A stretch of 64,000 nt of DNA from Rheinheimera salexigens (GTDB lineage: Bacteria > Pseudomonadota > Gammaproteobacteria > Enterobacterales > Alteromonadaceae): the NCBI RefSeq assembly GCF_001752395.1, contig NZ_MKEK01000001.1, forward strand, positions 2,799,608 to 2,863,607. Direction: 5' to 3'. The notes under the pieces are model-generated. The model saw only the letters and a program-made list of their open reading frames with translations. It did not search any database and had not been told where the DNA came from. Position numbers and translations under genes: made by a program. Of the stretch, positions 56,704-64,000 are shown piece by piece. The stretch's first letter is position 1, and every line of letters begins with the position of its first letter.

Positions 56704-57558
56704 ATGGCGTCTTTACACTCTGCAGCACATAACACCGCAATTAAAAACACAGTAATTAATAACACAGTAGTTTATAACAAAGTTATTTGGATCACTGGCG
56801 CTTCTGGCGGCATTGGTGAGGCGCTAGCTAATAAGCTCGCGGCTGCTGGTGCGATATTAATTTTAAGTGCACGTAGAGAAACTGAGTTAACCCGGGTTCG
56901 GGATAGCTTAGTAAATGCCCAGCAACATCTACTCTTACCTTTGGATATTACCGATACTGCAGCTGTAGCAGCAGCTTTAGCCACTATTAAACAGCAAATA
57001 GGTCGCTTAGATTGGCTGATTAATAACGCCGGCATTAGTCAGCGCTCATTAATTATGGATACCACGCTGGAGACGGAGCGTAAATTATTTGAAGTAGACT
57101 ATTTTGCTCAAATTAATCTGACCCGCCAAGCCTTACCGTTATTATTAGCAGATGACGGTGGCAAAGTGGTGTTTGTCTCTAGCGTCGCTGGCTTAGTCGG
57201 TACCCAGTATCGCGGCAGTTATTCCGCGGCCAAGGCGGCTTTGCACCTGTGGGCCAATAGTTTACGCGCCGAATTATTTGACCAAGGCTTACAAGTGGCG
57301 ACTATTTTCCCTGGCTTTGTTAATACCGATGTCTCGCGTAATGCTTTAACCGGTGATGGTAGTGCTTTAGGAAAAATGGATAATGCGCAAGCTAATGCGA
57401 TGAGTGCAGACAAATTTGCTGAAAAAGCGGTCAAAGCGCTAACAAAAGATAAAAACTATATCGTCATTGGTGGCATAAAGGAGCGCCTTGGAGCTATTGT
57501 CTCAAGGCTGTCTCCTAACTTACTGTATAAAATGGTACGTAATACTAAAGTGCGCTAA
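56704..57558 (+). CDS. Short-chain dehydrogenase of the DHRS7/YqjQ type
   Basis: A 284-residue SDR protein. The cofactor site is VIWITGASGGIGEALANKLAA, the NNAGISQRS region and active site SSVAGLVGTQYRGSYSAAKAAL follow, with LFDQGLQVATIFPGFVNTD later. The first about 26 residues are an Asn/Thr-rich extension (NTAIKNTVINNTVVYN) that is unlike the family's usual start, but no later start codon exists before the domain. Substrate unknown. Convergent with rluB. Confidence 0.85.
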   Translation: MASLHSAAHNTAIKNTVINNTVVYNKVIWITGASGGIGEALANKLAAAGAILILSARRETELTRVRDSLVNAQQHLLLPLDITDTAAVAAALATIKQQIGRLDWLINNAGISQRSLIMDTTLETERKLFEVDYFAQINLTRQALPLLLADDGGKVVFVSSVAGLVGTQYRGSYSAAKAALHLWANSLRAELFDQGLQVATIFPGFVNTDVSRNALTGDGSALGKMDNAQANAMSADKFAEKAVKALTKDKNYIVIGGIKERLGAIVSRLSPNLLYKMVRNTKVR

Positions 57559-57566
57559 CGCTCGTT

Positions 57567-58676
57567 TTAACCACGACCTTCACGGCTTGGTTTTTTGCCA
57601 GTAGGCTTTCTTACCGGCTTACGGCCTGCAGGTGCTTTGCCGTTAGTCGGTTTAGTCGGTCTTTGGCCTGGCTTAGAACCTGGTTTTGAACCTGGTTTTG
57701 AACCTGGTTTAGTATCCGGCTTAGAACCTGGCTTAGTCGCTGGTGATTTTTCAGCAGCTGGTTTTTCACCACGCTTACCTTCAGTTTTACTGGCTATTTG
57801 ATGCTTACGCACCGCACGCTTCATGCTCGCCATACGACGACGACGCTCATTACGATCTTCAGGTTTAACCAAGGTTTGCAACTCTTCTGGCATACTAACC
57901 AGTTTGCGCAAATAGTTAACATCTTCTAATGGGTATTCAGCATAACCACCGGCAGGTAAATGTTTAGGTAATAATAAATCACCATAACGTACCCGTATTA
58001 ACCGGTTTACTACCGTGCCTTGCGATTCCCACATCCGGCGTACTTCACGGTTACGGCCTTCGGTAAGCACAACATGAAACCAACGGTTTAAACCTTCACC
58101 CGGTAGCGCTTTAATTTTCTTAAAGTTAGCTTTACCGTCTTCTAACTCAACGCCTAAACGTAAACGCTGGATCATGGCATCGTTAACTTCACCAAATACC
58201 CGTACTGCATACTCACGCTCAACTTCAAAACGTGGGTGCATTAAACGGTTTGCTAGCTCACCATCGGTGGTAAATAATAGTAAGCCTGAGGTGTTAATAT
58301 CTAAGCGACCAATAGCAATCCAGCGCGAGCCTTTAATTGTCGGTAAACGATTGAAAACAGTCGGCCGTCCTTCTGGATCGGTACGCGAGCAAATTTCACC
58401 TTCTGGCTTATGATAAGCAATAACCCGACAAACCTGATCGGCCTTAGTGGTAATTTGTACCAGATGACCATCAACCCGAATTTGTTGAGTTTCGCTTACT
58501 CTATCACCCAAAACGGCAGGTTTAGTATCAACCGTTACTCGGCCATTACTTATCCATAATTCCATTTCGCGACGCGAGCCGACACCGGCACGGGCTAAAA
58601 CTTTTTGTAACTTTTCACCGCTAACTTTTGCTGGTTTTTCACTGACAATTTTTTTGCTTGGGGTTTTATCACTCAT
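57567..58676 (-). CDS. rluB: 23S rRNA pseudouridine 2605 synthase
   Basis: A 369-residue enzyme. N-terminal S4 RNA-binding domain (EKLQKVLARAGVGSRREMELWISNGRVTVD), then the RsuA-type catalytic domain with the Asp in GRLDINTSGLLLFTTDGELANRLMHP. A long basic, Pro/Gly/Lys-rich C-terminal tail (about 300-369) carries repeated PGSKPGSKP units, encoded by near-perfect 12-bp repeats around 57660-57720. Overlaps scpB by one base, in the usual scpA-scpB-rluB operon. Confidence 0.96.
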   Translation of the reverse strand: MSDKTPSKKIVSEKPAKVSGEKLQKVLARAGVGSRREMELWISNGRVTVDTKPAVLGDRVSETQQIRVDGHLVQITTKADQVCRVIAYHKPEGEICSRTDPEGRPTVFNRLPTIKGSRWIAIGRLDINTSGLLLFTTDGELANRLMHPRFEVEREYAVRVFGEVNDAMIQRLRLGVELEDGKANFKKIKALPGEGLNRWFHVVLTEGRNREVRRMWESQGTVVNRLIRVRYGDLLLPKHLPAGGYAEYPLEDVNYLRKLVSMPEELQTLVKPEDRNERRRRMASMKRAVRKHQIASKTEGKRGEKPAAEKSPATKPGSKPDTKPGSKPGSKPGSKPGQRPTKPTNGKAPAGRKPVRKPTGKKPSREGRG

Positions 58677-59260
58677 TAGTGTATCTCCTCTGTCATCCCG
58701 ACAGTGTCTGCTAAATCAATACTCATTGCTTGAAACTCAGGCAATGCAGGTAACTGGCTTAAGCTTTTTAAGCCAAAATAATCTAAAAATAGGTTTGTTG
58801 TTGCATATAAACCAGGACGACCTGGCACTTCTTTATGCCCTACCAACTTTACCCACTCGCGATCAACTAAGGTGCGCATAATCTGGCTACTCACCGATAC
58901 GCCTCTTATATCTTCAATTTCACCACGAGTAATGGGTTGCCTATAGGCAATAAGCGCTAAGGTTTCTAATACTGCCCGTGAATAACGGGGCGAGCGTTCT
59001 GGCCATAACCGGGCTAAATAACTACTCAGCTCGGGTTTAGTTTGAAAGCGATAACCAGAAGCCGTTAGATTTAAACTAACACCGCGGCCAGCATAATCGG
59101 CAACCAGTTGTTGTAAAACCGCAGTTAAGCGTTTTTTACTAACCGCTAGGTCTTCTAATACTGTGCTTTGCAGCTGTTCAACACTTAAGGGTTTATCTGC
59201 TGAAAATATTGCTGCTTCCACTAACTGAGTTAATTGGGCATCATTAATTTTCGTCGCCAT
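58676..59260 (-). CDS. scpB: Chromosome segregation and condensation protein ScpB
   Basis: A 194-residue protein of two winged-helix domains, with the family stretches AAIFSADKPLSVEQLQ, VSLNLTASGYRFQTKPEL, RYSRAVLETLALIAYRQPITRGEIEDIRGV and HKEVPGRPGLYATTNLFLDYFGLKSLSQLP. It binds ScpA and the SMC-like complex for condensation. Overlaps scpA and rluB by one base each. Confidence 0.96.
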   Translation of the reverse strand: MATKINDAQLTQLVEAAIFSADKPLSVEQLQSTVLEDLAVSKKRLTAVLQQLVADYAGRGVSLNLTASGYRFQTKPELSSYLARLWPERSPRYSRAVLETLALIAYRQPITRGEIEDIRGVSVSSQIMRTLVDREWVKLVGHKEVPGRPGLYATTNLFLDYFGLKSLSQLPALPEFQAMSIDLADTVGMTEEIH

Positions 59261-60114
59261 TATGCCTCACTTATTGTTAGTTTGACATGTATTTGCGCAT
59301 AAGCTTCAACTTGCGTTATGTCGATTAGTTTTTCTTTACTTAACTCTAATATCGCCAGAAAGCTCACTACAACACCCGTACGGCCTTCACTGGGCTCAAA
59401 ACAGGCGGCAAAGGCTATGTAACCGTTATGCTTAGCTAATAAAGCCAATATTTGGCTCATCCGTTCACGGGTAGATAAACTCTCGCGTTTAATATGGTGA
59501 TTTTGAAAATCTTTACTGCGTTTAACAATATCTTTTAAGGCAAAAGCGAGATCAGCCAGAGCAACATCCGGCAATACCACTAACGGTGCAAAGTCGTCAT
59601 CCAAGCTAGCATTAGCGTTAAACATATCGCGCTCTTCACGCGGTAAATCATCGATACCTGTCGCAGCTTGTTTATAAATTTCATACTCTTGTAGCCGGCG
59701 AATCAGTTCTGCCCGTGGGTCGGCCTCTTCAGCTTCAATATCAGTATGGCGCGGTAATAATAAACGAGATTTAATTTCCGCTAACATTGCCGCCATCACT
59801 AAATATTCTGCCGCTAATTCAAAATTCAAGCCTTGCATTAGGTCAATATATTCCATGTACTGCAAGGTGATTTCGTTAACGGGTAAGTCAACAATATCAA
59901 ACTTATGTTTGCGAATAATATACAGCAGAAAATCGAGTGGCCCTTCAAATGCGTCCAATAAAATCTCTAACGCACCTGGCGGAATATATAAATCTTCTGG
60001 ATGTTGCATTACCGCTTCGCCACGCACAAAAGCAAGCGGCAAAGGCTGTTGCACAGTTAAGGCTTCTAAACTGTTACTAATTACAACATGCTGATCTGCC
60101 AAGTTTTGGCTCAC
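59260..60114 (-). CDS. scpA: Segregation and condensation protein ScpA
   Basis: A 284-residue kleisin. Conserved AFEGPLDFLLYIIRKHKFDIVDLPVNEITLQYMEYI and EYLVMAAMLAEIKSRLLLPR, then a C-terminal winged helix. It bridges SMC heads with ScpB. Presence of SMC-ScpAB implies this organism uses that condensin type; MukBEF is not in view. The gene lies 17 bases behind yciO in one operon. Confidence 0.96.
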   Translation of the reverse strand: MSQNLADQHVVISNSLEALTVQQPLPLAFVRGEAVMQHPEDLYIPPGALEILLDAFEGPLDFLLYIIRKHKFDIVDLPVNEITLQYMEYIDLMQGLNFELAAEYLVMAAMLAEIKSRLLLPRHTDIEAEEADPRAELIRRLQEYEIYKQAATGIDDLPREERDMFNANASLDDDFAPLVVLPDVALADLAFALKDIVKRSKDFQNHHIKRESLSTRERMSQILALLAKHNGYIAFAACFEPSEGRTGVVVSFLAILELSKEKLIDITQVEAYAQIHVKLTISEA

Positions 60115-60131
60115 TGAATGCTTAGCGACAA

Positions 60132-60752
60132 TTAATTAAACGGCGATATGTCGCCACGGCCTTCACGGACAATAATCGGTTTATCTTCAGATAAATCTAC
60201 TACTGTGGTTGGCGCTTCACCAATAACGCCACCATGCATAATCAAATCGACTTGTTTTTCTAACTGAGCACGCATTTCATCAGGATCACTTTCTGCAAAA
60301 CGCTTTCCGGGTAAAATTAAGCTGGTCGATAACATTGGCTCGGCTAATTCTTCTAATAATGCTAATGCGACTTTATGCTCTGGAATACGAATACCAATAG
60401 TTTTTTTCTTATCGTTTAACAATCGCTTAGGTACTTCTTTAGTACCCCGTAAAATAAAGGTATAAGCACCTGGGGTATTGTTTTTAATTAAGCGAAAAGC
60501 GCTGTTTCCTACTTTTGCATAAACCGACAACTCAGATAAATCGCGACAGGCTAAGGTAAAGTCATGATCCGCACTCACTTGTCTAATTTGCTGTATGCGC
60601 TCCATAGCGTTTTTATTGCCTACAGCACAGCCTAAAGCATAGCCACTGTCTGTTGGGTAAATCACCACGCCGCCCTGCAAAATAATTTGCGCAGCTTGCT
60701 TTAACAACCGCTGCTGTGGATTGTCTGGATGAATATGAAAAAATTGGCTCAT
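60132..60752 (-). CDS. yciO: YciO, Sua5/TsaC-family protein
   Basis: A 206-residue protein with the YrdC fold: GGVVIYPTDSGYALGCAVGNKNAMERI near the N-terminus, NTPGAYTFILRGTKEVPKRLLNDKKKTIGIRIPEH, and STSLILPGK. It resembles L-threonylcarbamoyladenylate synthase but its exact reaction is uncertain. ATG 60752 is chosen from an upstream-extended frame. Operon between rnm and scpA. Confidence 0.93.
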   Translation of the reverse strand: MSQFFHIHPDNPQQRLLKQAAQIILQGGVVIYPTDSGYALGCAVGNKNAMERIQQIRQVSADHDFTLACRDLSELSVYAKVGNSAFRLIKNNTPGAYTFILRGTKEVPKRLLNDKKKTIGIRIPEHKVALALLEELAEPMLSTSLILPGKRFAESDPDEMRAQLEKQVDLIMHGGVIGEAPTTVVDLSEDKPIIVREGRGDISPFN

Positions 60753-60812
60753 AATTTCTCTGCTTCTACTGTATTTTTGATTTAAATTACATGGTTCTTG
60801 ATTAAGCTTCAT

Positions 60813-61670
60813 TTAAAAAGCATTACCTGCAACTTGTGCTAAAGGCCAGTGATGCCAAACAGGTTTAACGTCATCAGTTAAATATAGATTTTTTCCCAGC
60901 TCATTCCAAGTTGTTGGTTGATGAAAATCTGAGCCTACTGATGCGGTAAATTGATATTCTTGGCATAACGCCCATAAATCACGGCGTTGTTGAGGCGTTT
61001 GTTGCGGTGAAATAATTTCTACCGCATCGCCATTAGCGGCTGCAAAATCAGCCAATAAACGTTTTAACCACTTGGTATTTAACTTATATTTTAATGGATG
61101 CGCCAGCACAGCTTCGCCGCCTGCAGCTTGGATCCACTGCACCGCCTCAGCCATATCTACCCAACTATTTGCTACATAACCTATCTTGCCTCGGCCTAAA
61201 AATTTTTTAAATACATTATTCATGCTATTAGCTTGGCCAATATTTACTAAATGCCGCGCAAAATGGGTGCGGGTTAATGCCGCACCGTTCGCTAGCGCTA
61301 ACACAGCCGGCAATACATCGGGGATATTATGTTTGGCTAAGCGATGCGACATTTCTTCGGCGCGTTCTAAGCGGCGCTGCTGTTGCGTGGCTAAGTTCTG
61401 TAAAAATTGCGCATTAGTCGGATCAATATTTAAACCAACAATGTGGATTTCAAATGTTTGCCAACTAGTTGATATCTCAACGCCATTGATTAACTGCAAC
61501 GGTAATTGTTGCTCAGTAATACTTTGCTTAGCTTCAGCAAGTCCAGCCACCGTGTCGTGATCAGTTATTGCCAAGGCGTTAACGCCTTTCTCTACTGCGC
61601 GTAATACTAATTCAGTAGGGGAAAGCAACCCGTCAGAACAATGGGTATGGCTGTGTAAATCAATTTTCAT
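60813..61670 (-). CDS. rnm: PHP-domain 5'-3' exoribonuclease RNase AM (YciV)
   Basis: A 285-residue PHP phosphoesterase. Metal ligands are in the N-terminal MKIDLHSHTHCSDG, ALAITDHDTVAG and later HPLKYK and GSDFHQ. In E. coli the enzyme processes 23S/5S rRNA 5' ends and pAp. ATG 61670 with GAGGTG upstream is preferred over a GTG two codons earlier. Divergent from the trp operon, as in E. coli. Confidence 0.93.
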   Translation of the reverse strand: MKIDLHSHTHCSDGLLSPTELVLRAVEKGVNALAITDHDTVAGLAEAKQSITEQQLPLQLINGVEISTSWQTFEIHIVGLNIDPTNAQFLQNLATQQQRRLERAEEMSHRLAKHNIPDVLPAVLALANGAALTRTHFARHLVNIGQANSMNNVFKKFLGRGKIGYVANSWVDMAEAVQWIQAAGGEAVLAHPLKYKLNTKWLKRLLADFAAANGDAVEIISPQQTPQQRRDLWALCQEYQFTASVGSDFHQPTTWNELGKNLYLTDDVKPVWHHWPLAQVAGNAF

Positions 61671-61820
61671 TTGCACCTCAAATTATGCTGCTATTGTCGC
61701 ACAGCTGGGCAAAAGCGCAAAATTAGCCGCTAGTTTATTATCCAAATAAGCGTTTTCTGTATATAAACAATATAAAAGTAGGTTTGATGGCTTATTTTTA
61801 ACTTTTTTATCGCCCACCCC

Positions 61821-61850
61821 TTGACGTGATAGCTAGTTTTGCGGTTTGAT
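61821..61850 (+). promoter_or_regulatory. Candidate trp operon promoter
   Basis: TTGACG (61821-61826) and TTTGAT (61845-61850) with an 18-base spacer, 36 bases before the leader ATG. The -10 match is weak. A clear TrpR operator was not found by eye. Confidence 0.35.
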
Positions 61851-61885
61851 GTTGGCAACTTAACCAATACTGACGTAATTACCTA

Positions 61886-61951
61886 ATGCTATTTATAACA
61901 ACTTTCAACCTAATTAATTGGTGGTGGCACATTCCCAACGGGCGTGTGTAG
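61886..61951 (+). CDS. trpL: trp operon leader peptide
   Basis: A 21-residue peptide (ATG 61886, TAG at 61949-61951). Residues 12-14 are three consecutive Trp codons (TGGTGGTGG), the sensor of charged tRNA-Trp. It precedes an antiterminator/terminator pair and trpE. Too short for normal gene finding. Confidence 0.9.
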   Translation: MLFITTFNLINWWWHIPNGRV

Positions 61952-62010
61952 GTGTTGTATTAGCTGTAATTACCTAAAGCCCGTTTTCGCAAGAAGCGGG
62001 CTTTTTTTAT
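61940..62010 (+). terminator. trp attenuator
   Basis: Terminator: AAAGCCCG (61976-61983) pairs with CGGGCTTT (61997-62004), followed by a T-run through about 62008. Antiterminator: CGGGC (61940-61944) and AGGT (61950-61953) can pair with GCCCG (61979-61983) and ACCT (61972-61975). A ribosome stalled on the Trp codons would favour the antiterminator and allow trpE expression. Confidence 0.88.
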
Positions 62011-62077
62011 GTGTCCGCGGCAGCAAATAACGGCAATAAACTATAAAAGCTGTTGATAATAAAGGACAAAATAACTG

Positions 62078-63712
62078 ATGATTTTTAGTCATATTACCCA
62101 AGTTAGCGGCGAAATTGCCAGCATGACGCTGCCCGTTGCCTACCCTAACGATGTATTAAGTCGCTATCAGCAACTCAGTGCCAATAGTGCTTATTCTATG
62201 CTGCTTGAGTCCGCCGAAATTGATAGCAAAAACAGTGTTAAAAGTATAATGCTGTTGGACGCAGCCTTACGTATTGAGTGTAATGGCATGCAGGTGACAA
62301 TAAGCGCAGTCAGTGCCAATGGCCAAAGCTTATTACCGTATTTAGCCGACAAATTACAATCTCAAGCAGAAGTAAGTTTACGCCCAGAAATACTCCACCT
62401 CACCTTTAGCCAGCCCGACCCGCTACTTGAAGAAAACTTACGTTTATTACAACCCAACCCTTTTAGTGCCTTGCGAGTAATTCAACAACAACTGCGGTGT
62501 CATTCTGATGAACCCTTTGCGGTGTTTTTAGGCGGGGCTATTAGTTATGACATGGTGGCGACGGTTGAGCAGTTACCTGATGTCGCCATCGCGGAAAACC
62601 AATGTCCAGACTATGTGTTTTATTTAGCCGAAACGTTATTAGTTTTAGATCATAAAACTGAGCAAAGCCGACTGATTGGTAATGTGTTTTGTGGTGAGCA
62701 AGCGCCAGCAAATTGTTTTGTTATTGGCAACCGCTTAGAACAATTAAAACAATTACTGGCTGAACCAATTCCTGTACAAACGAGTATCGCAGCTGATAGA
62801 AGCGCTAGTGAGAACACTATTGATAGTACCGTCAGTGTCGATATTTCTGATGATGACTTTAAAGCTCAAGTCGAGCAATTAAAGCACCGCATTGTCGCCG
62901 GTGATATTTTTCAAGTGGTGCCTTCTCGCTGCTTTACTTTAGCCTGCCCTAACCCTTTTGCTGCTTACGCTAAATTAAAGCAACAAAACCCTAGTCCTTA
63001 CATGTTTTATCTGCAAGATGCCGCTTTTACCCTATTTGGCGCCTCACCAGAATCCGCACTTAAATTTGCCGCTAACAACCGTCAAGTCGAAATTTATCCT
63101 ATTGCCGGTACCCGCCGCCGTGGTTTTGCCGCAGATGGCAGCATTGATAATGATTTAGATAGCCGGATTGAACTAGAGTTGCGCCAAGATGAAAAAGAAA
63201 AGGCCGAGCACTTAATGCTGGTTGATTTAGCGCGTAATGATGTCGCTCGGATCAGTGTGCCAGGCAGTCGCTATGTTAAAGAGCTATTAAAAGTGGATCG
63301 CTATTCTTATGTTATGCACTTAGTGTCCCGCGTTATTGGTACGTTAAAGCCAGAATTAGATGCCTTACATGCTTATCAAGCTTGCATGAATATGGGTACT
63401 TTAGTCGGCGCCCCTAAAGTCAAAGCCGCCGAATTAATTCGCGGAGTTGAAGGCAAGCGCCGAGGAAGTTATGGCGGTGCGGTTGGGTATTTAGCTGGCA
63501 ATGGCGACTTTGATAGTTGCATTGTCATCCGCTCGGCTTATGTCGCTAATAACACCGCTTATATTCAAGCCGGTGCGGGCGTAGTGTTTGACTCTGTGGC
63601 TCAAGATGAAGCCAACGAAACCCGCAGCAAAGCCCAAGCGGTCATTAGCGCCATTCTTAGCGCGAATGCTTCTGCTCAGAATCGTACTAACCAAGCTACT
63701 GTTGAGGAATAA
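62078..63712 (+). CDS. trpE: Anthranilate synthase component I
   Basis: A 544-residue enzyme that makes anthranilate from chorismate with ammonia from the glutaminase subunit. The N-terminal Trp feedback element LLESAE (about 40-45) and the catalytic domain (GDIFQVVPSRCF, PSPYMFYLQD, SPESALKF, PIAGTRRRGFAADGS, LVDLARNDVARIS, GTLVGAPKVKAAELI, RRGSYGGAVGYLAGNGDFDSCIVIRSA) are all present. It starts after AAAGGA and is the first structural gene after the attenuator. Confidence 0.98.
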   Translation: MIFSHITQVSGEIASMTLPVAYPNDVLSRYQQLSANSAYSMLLESAEIDSKNSVKSIMLLDAALRIECNGMQVTISAVSANGQSLLPYLADKLQSQAEVSLRPEILHLTFSQPDPLLEENLRLLQPNPFSALRVIQQQLRCHSDEPFAVFLGGAISYDMVATVEQLPDVAIAENQCPDYVFYLAETLLVLDHKTEQSRLIGNVFCGEQAPANCFVIGNRLEQLKQLLAEPIPVQTSIAADRSASENTIDSTVSVDISDDDFKAQVEQLKHRIVAGDIFQVVPSRCFTLACPNPFAAYAKLKQQNPSPYMFYLQDAAFTLFGASPESALKFAANNRQVEIYPIAGTRRRGFAADGSIDNDLDSRIELELRQDEKEKAEHLMLVDLARNDVARISVPGSRYVKELLKVDRYSYVMHLVSRVIGTLKPELDALHAYQACMNMGTLVGAPKVKAAELIRGVEGKRRGSYGGAVGYLAGNGDFDSCIVIRSAYVANNTAYIQAGAGVVFDSVAQDEANETRSKAQAVISAILSANASAQNRTNQATVEE

Positions 63713-63715
63713 AAT

Positions 63716-64000
63716 ATGAGCATTATTTACTTACTCGACAATATCGACTCTTTTAGTTACAACTTAGTTGATGAATTTGCTCAGCTGGGTTTTGAAATTA
63801 AACTGTACCGCAATACCGTGCCTGCCGCTTATATTTACCAAAAGATGCAAGCTGAAACGGCAGAAGTGTTACTGGTATTATCACCCGGCCCGGGCAGTCC
63901 CGCGAATGCAGGCAGCATGCCTGAACTTATAAAACTGTGTGCTGGCAATGTGCCAATACTGGGCATCTGTTTGGGCCATCAAGCTATTGTGGAGCATTAT
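63716..64000 (+). CDS. trpG: Anthranilate synthase glutamine amidotransferase (partial)
   Basis: The first 95 codons of a class I glutaminase, cut by the window edge. It begins MSIIYLLDNIDSFSYNLVDE, has LVLSPGPGSPANAG, and the catalytic Cys motif GICLGHQAI. It supplies ammonia to TrpE. Starts three bases after the trpE stop, as expected. Whether it is fused to TrpD cannot be seen. Confidence 0.95.
   Translation, partial: MSIIYLLDNIDSFSYNLVDEFAQLGFEIKLYRNTVPAAYIYQKMQAETAEVLLVLSPGPGSPANAGSMPELIKLCAGNVPILGICLGHQAIVEHY

Noticed and set aside
57640..57730. Plus-strand Pro/Gly-rich frame opposite rluB
   Set aside because: It is the complement of the repeated rluB tail and has no independent support.
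61801..61885. TrpR operator at the trp promoter
   Set aside because: No convincing match to the known palindrome was visible; only GCTAGTT-like fragments.

Overview
The window is bacterial DNA of mid-range GC with almost no spacing between genes. Gene content (CysB, SohB, YciK, TrmO, astB, FlgO-like lipoproteins, a VolA-type lipase, the trp/rnm/yciO/scpAB/rluB neighbourhood) points to a marine-type gammaproteobacterium of the Alteromonadales/Chromatiaceae, for example the Rheinheimera/Alishewanella group. The genus is inferred from general knowledge of these families, not from a database search.

Positions 1 to about 14,400 are part of a temperate phage or phage-derived element. A leftward early operon (about 6053 down to 756) encodes a Cro/YdaS-like regulator, a CP76-type CII-like regulator, an O-like replication initiator, a DnaC-like loader, two small proteins, the tyrosine integrase, a RuvC-like resolvase, an XRE protein and an antiterminator-Q-like protein. 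A rightward early operon (9764 to 14364) encodes small phage proteins, an MT-A70 adenine methyltransferase, an SSB without the usual acidic tip, and an AlpA-like protein at the right edge. No capsid, terminase or tail gene is visible, so this is either one end of a prophage whose structural genes lie left of the window or a satellite-like element. Between the two operons, framed by matching TGTAC-N5-GTACA operators, is an accessory block: a repressor followed by a HipA-like kinase and an unknown partner, then, convergently, a HEPN-like protein coupled to a helical-repeat protein. This is the best candidate for an undescribed phage-borne system. A second AT-rich pair (positions 2-645) ends in a two-membrane-helix protein.

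From 14,560 onward the DNA is chromosomal. In order: two FlgO-like lipoproteins; a bestrophin channel; glutathione-dependent formaldehyde detoxification (frmA/fghA type); an SMR exporter; thyA-lgt-tauE-like-ptsP-rppH; mutH; a periplasmic solute-binding lipoprotein; a fatty acid hydroxylase-type membrane protein; cysB; topA; astB; a TPR protein; a Big-domain lipoprotein; a dicarboxylate symporter; tpm-sohB; a VolA-like lipase; yciK; an H-NS-like protein; manC-cpsG; carbonic anhydrase-trmO-kelch protein; proS; an NSS transporter; yciI-galE; an SDR; and the rnm-yciO-scpA-scpB-rluB operon, divergent from a trp operon (trpL, trpE, start of trpG).

Non-coding signals worth reading are a 155-bp structured repeat in tandem upstream of topA with a deletion derivative beside thyA, a cluster of DnaA-box sequences between rppH and mutH, a complete trp attenuator with an unannotated leader peptide carrying three consecutive Trp codons, iteron-like repeats inside the phage replication gene, and a hairpin covering the likely ribosome binding site of an SDR gene.
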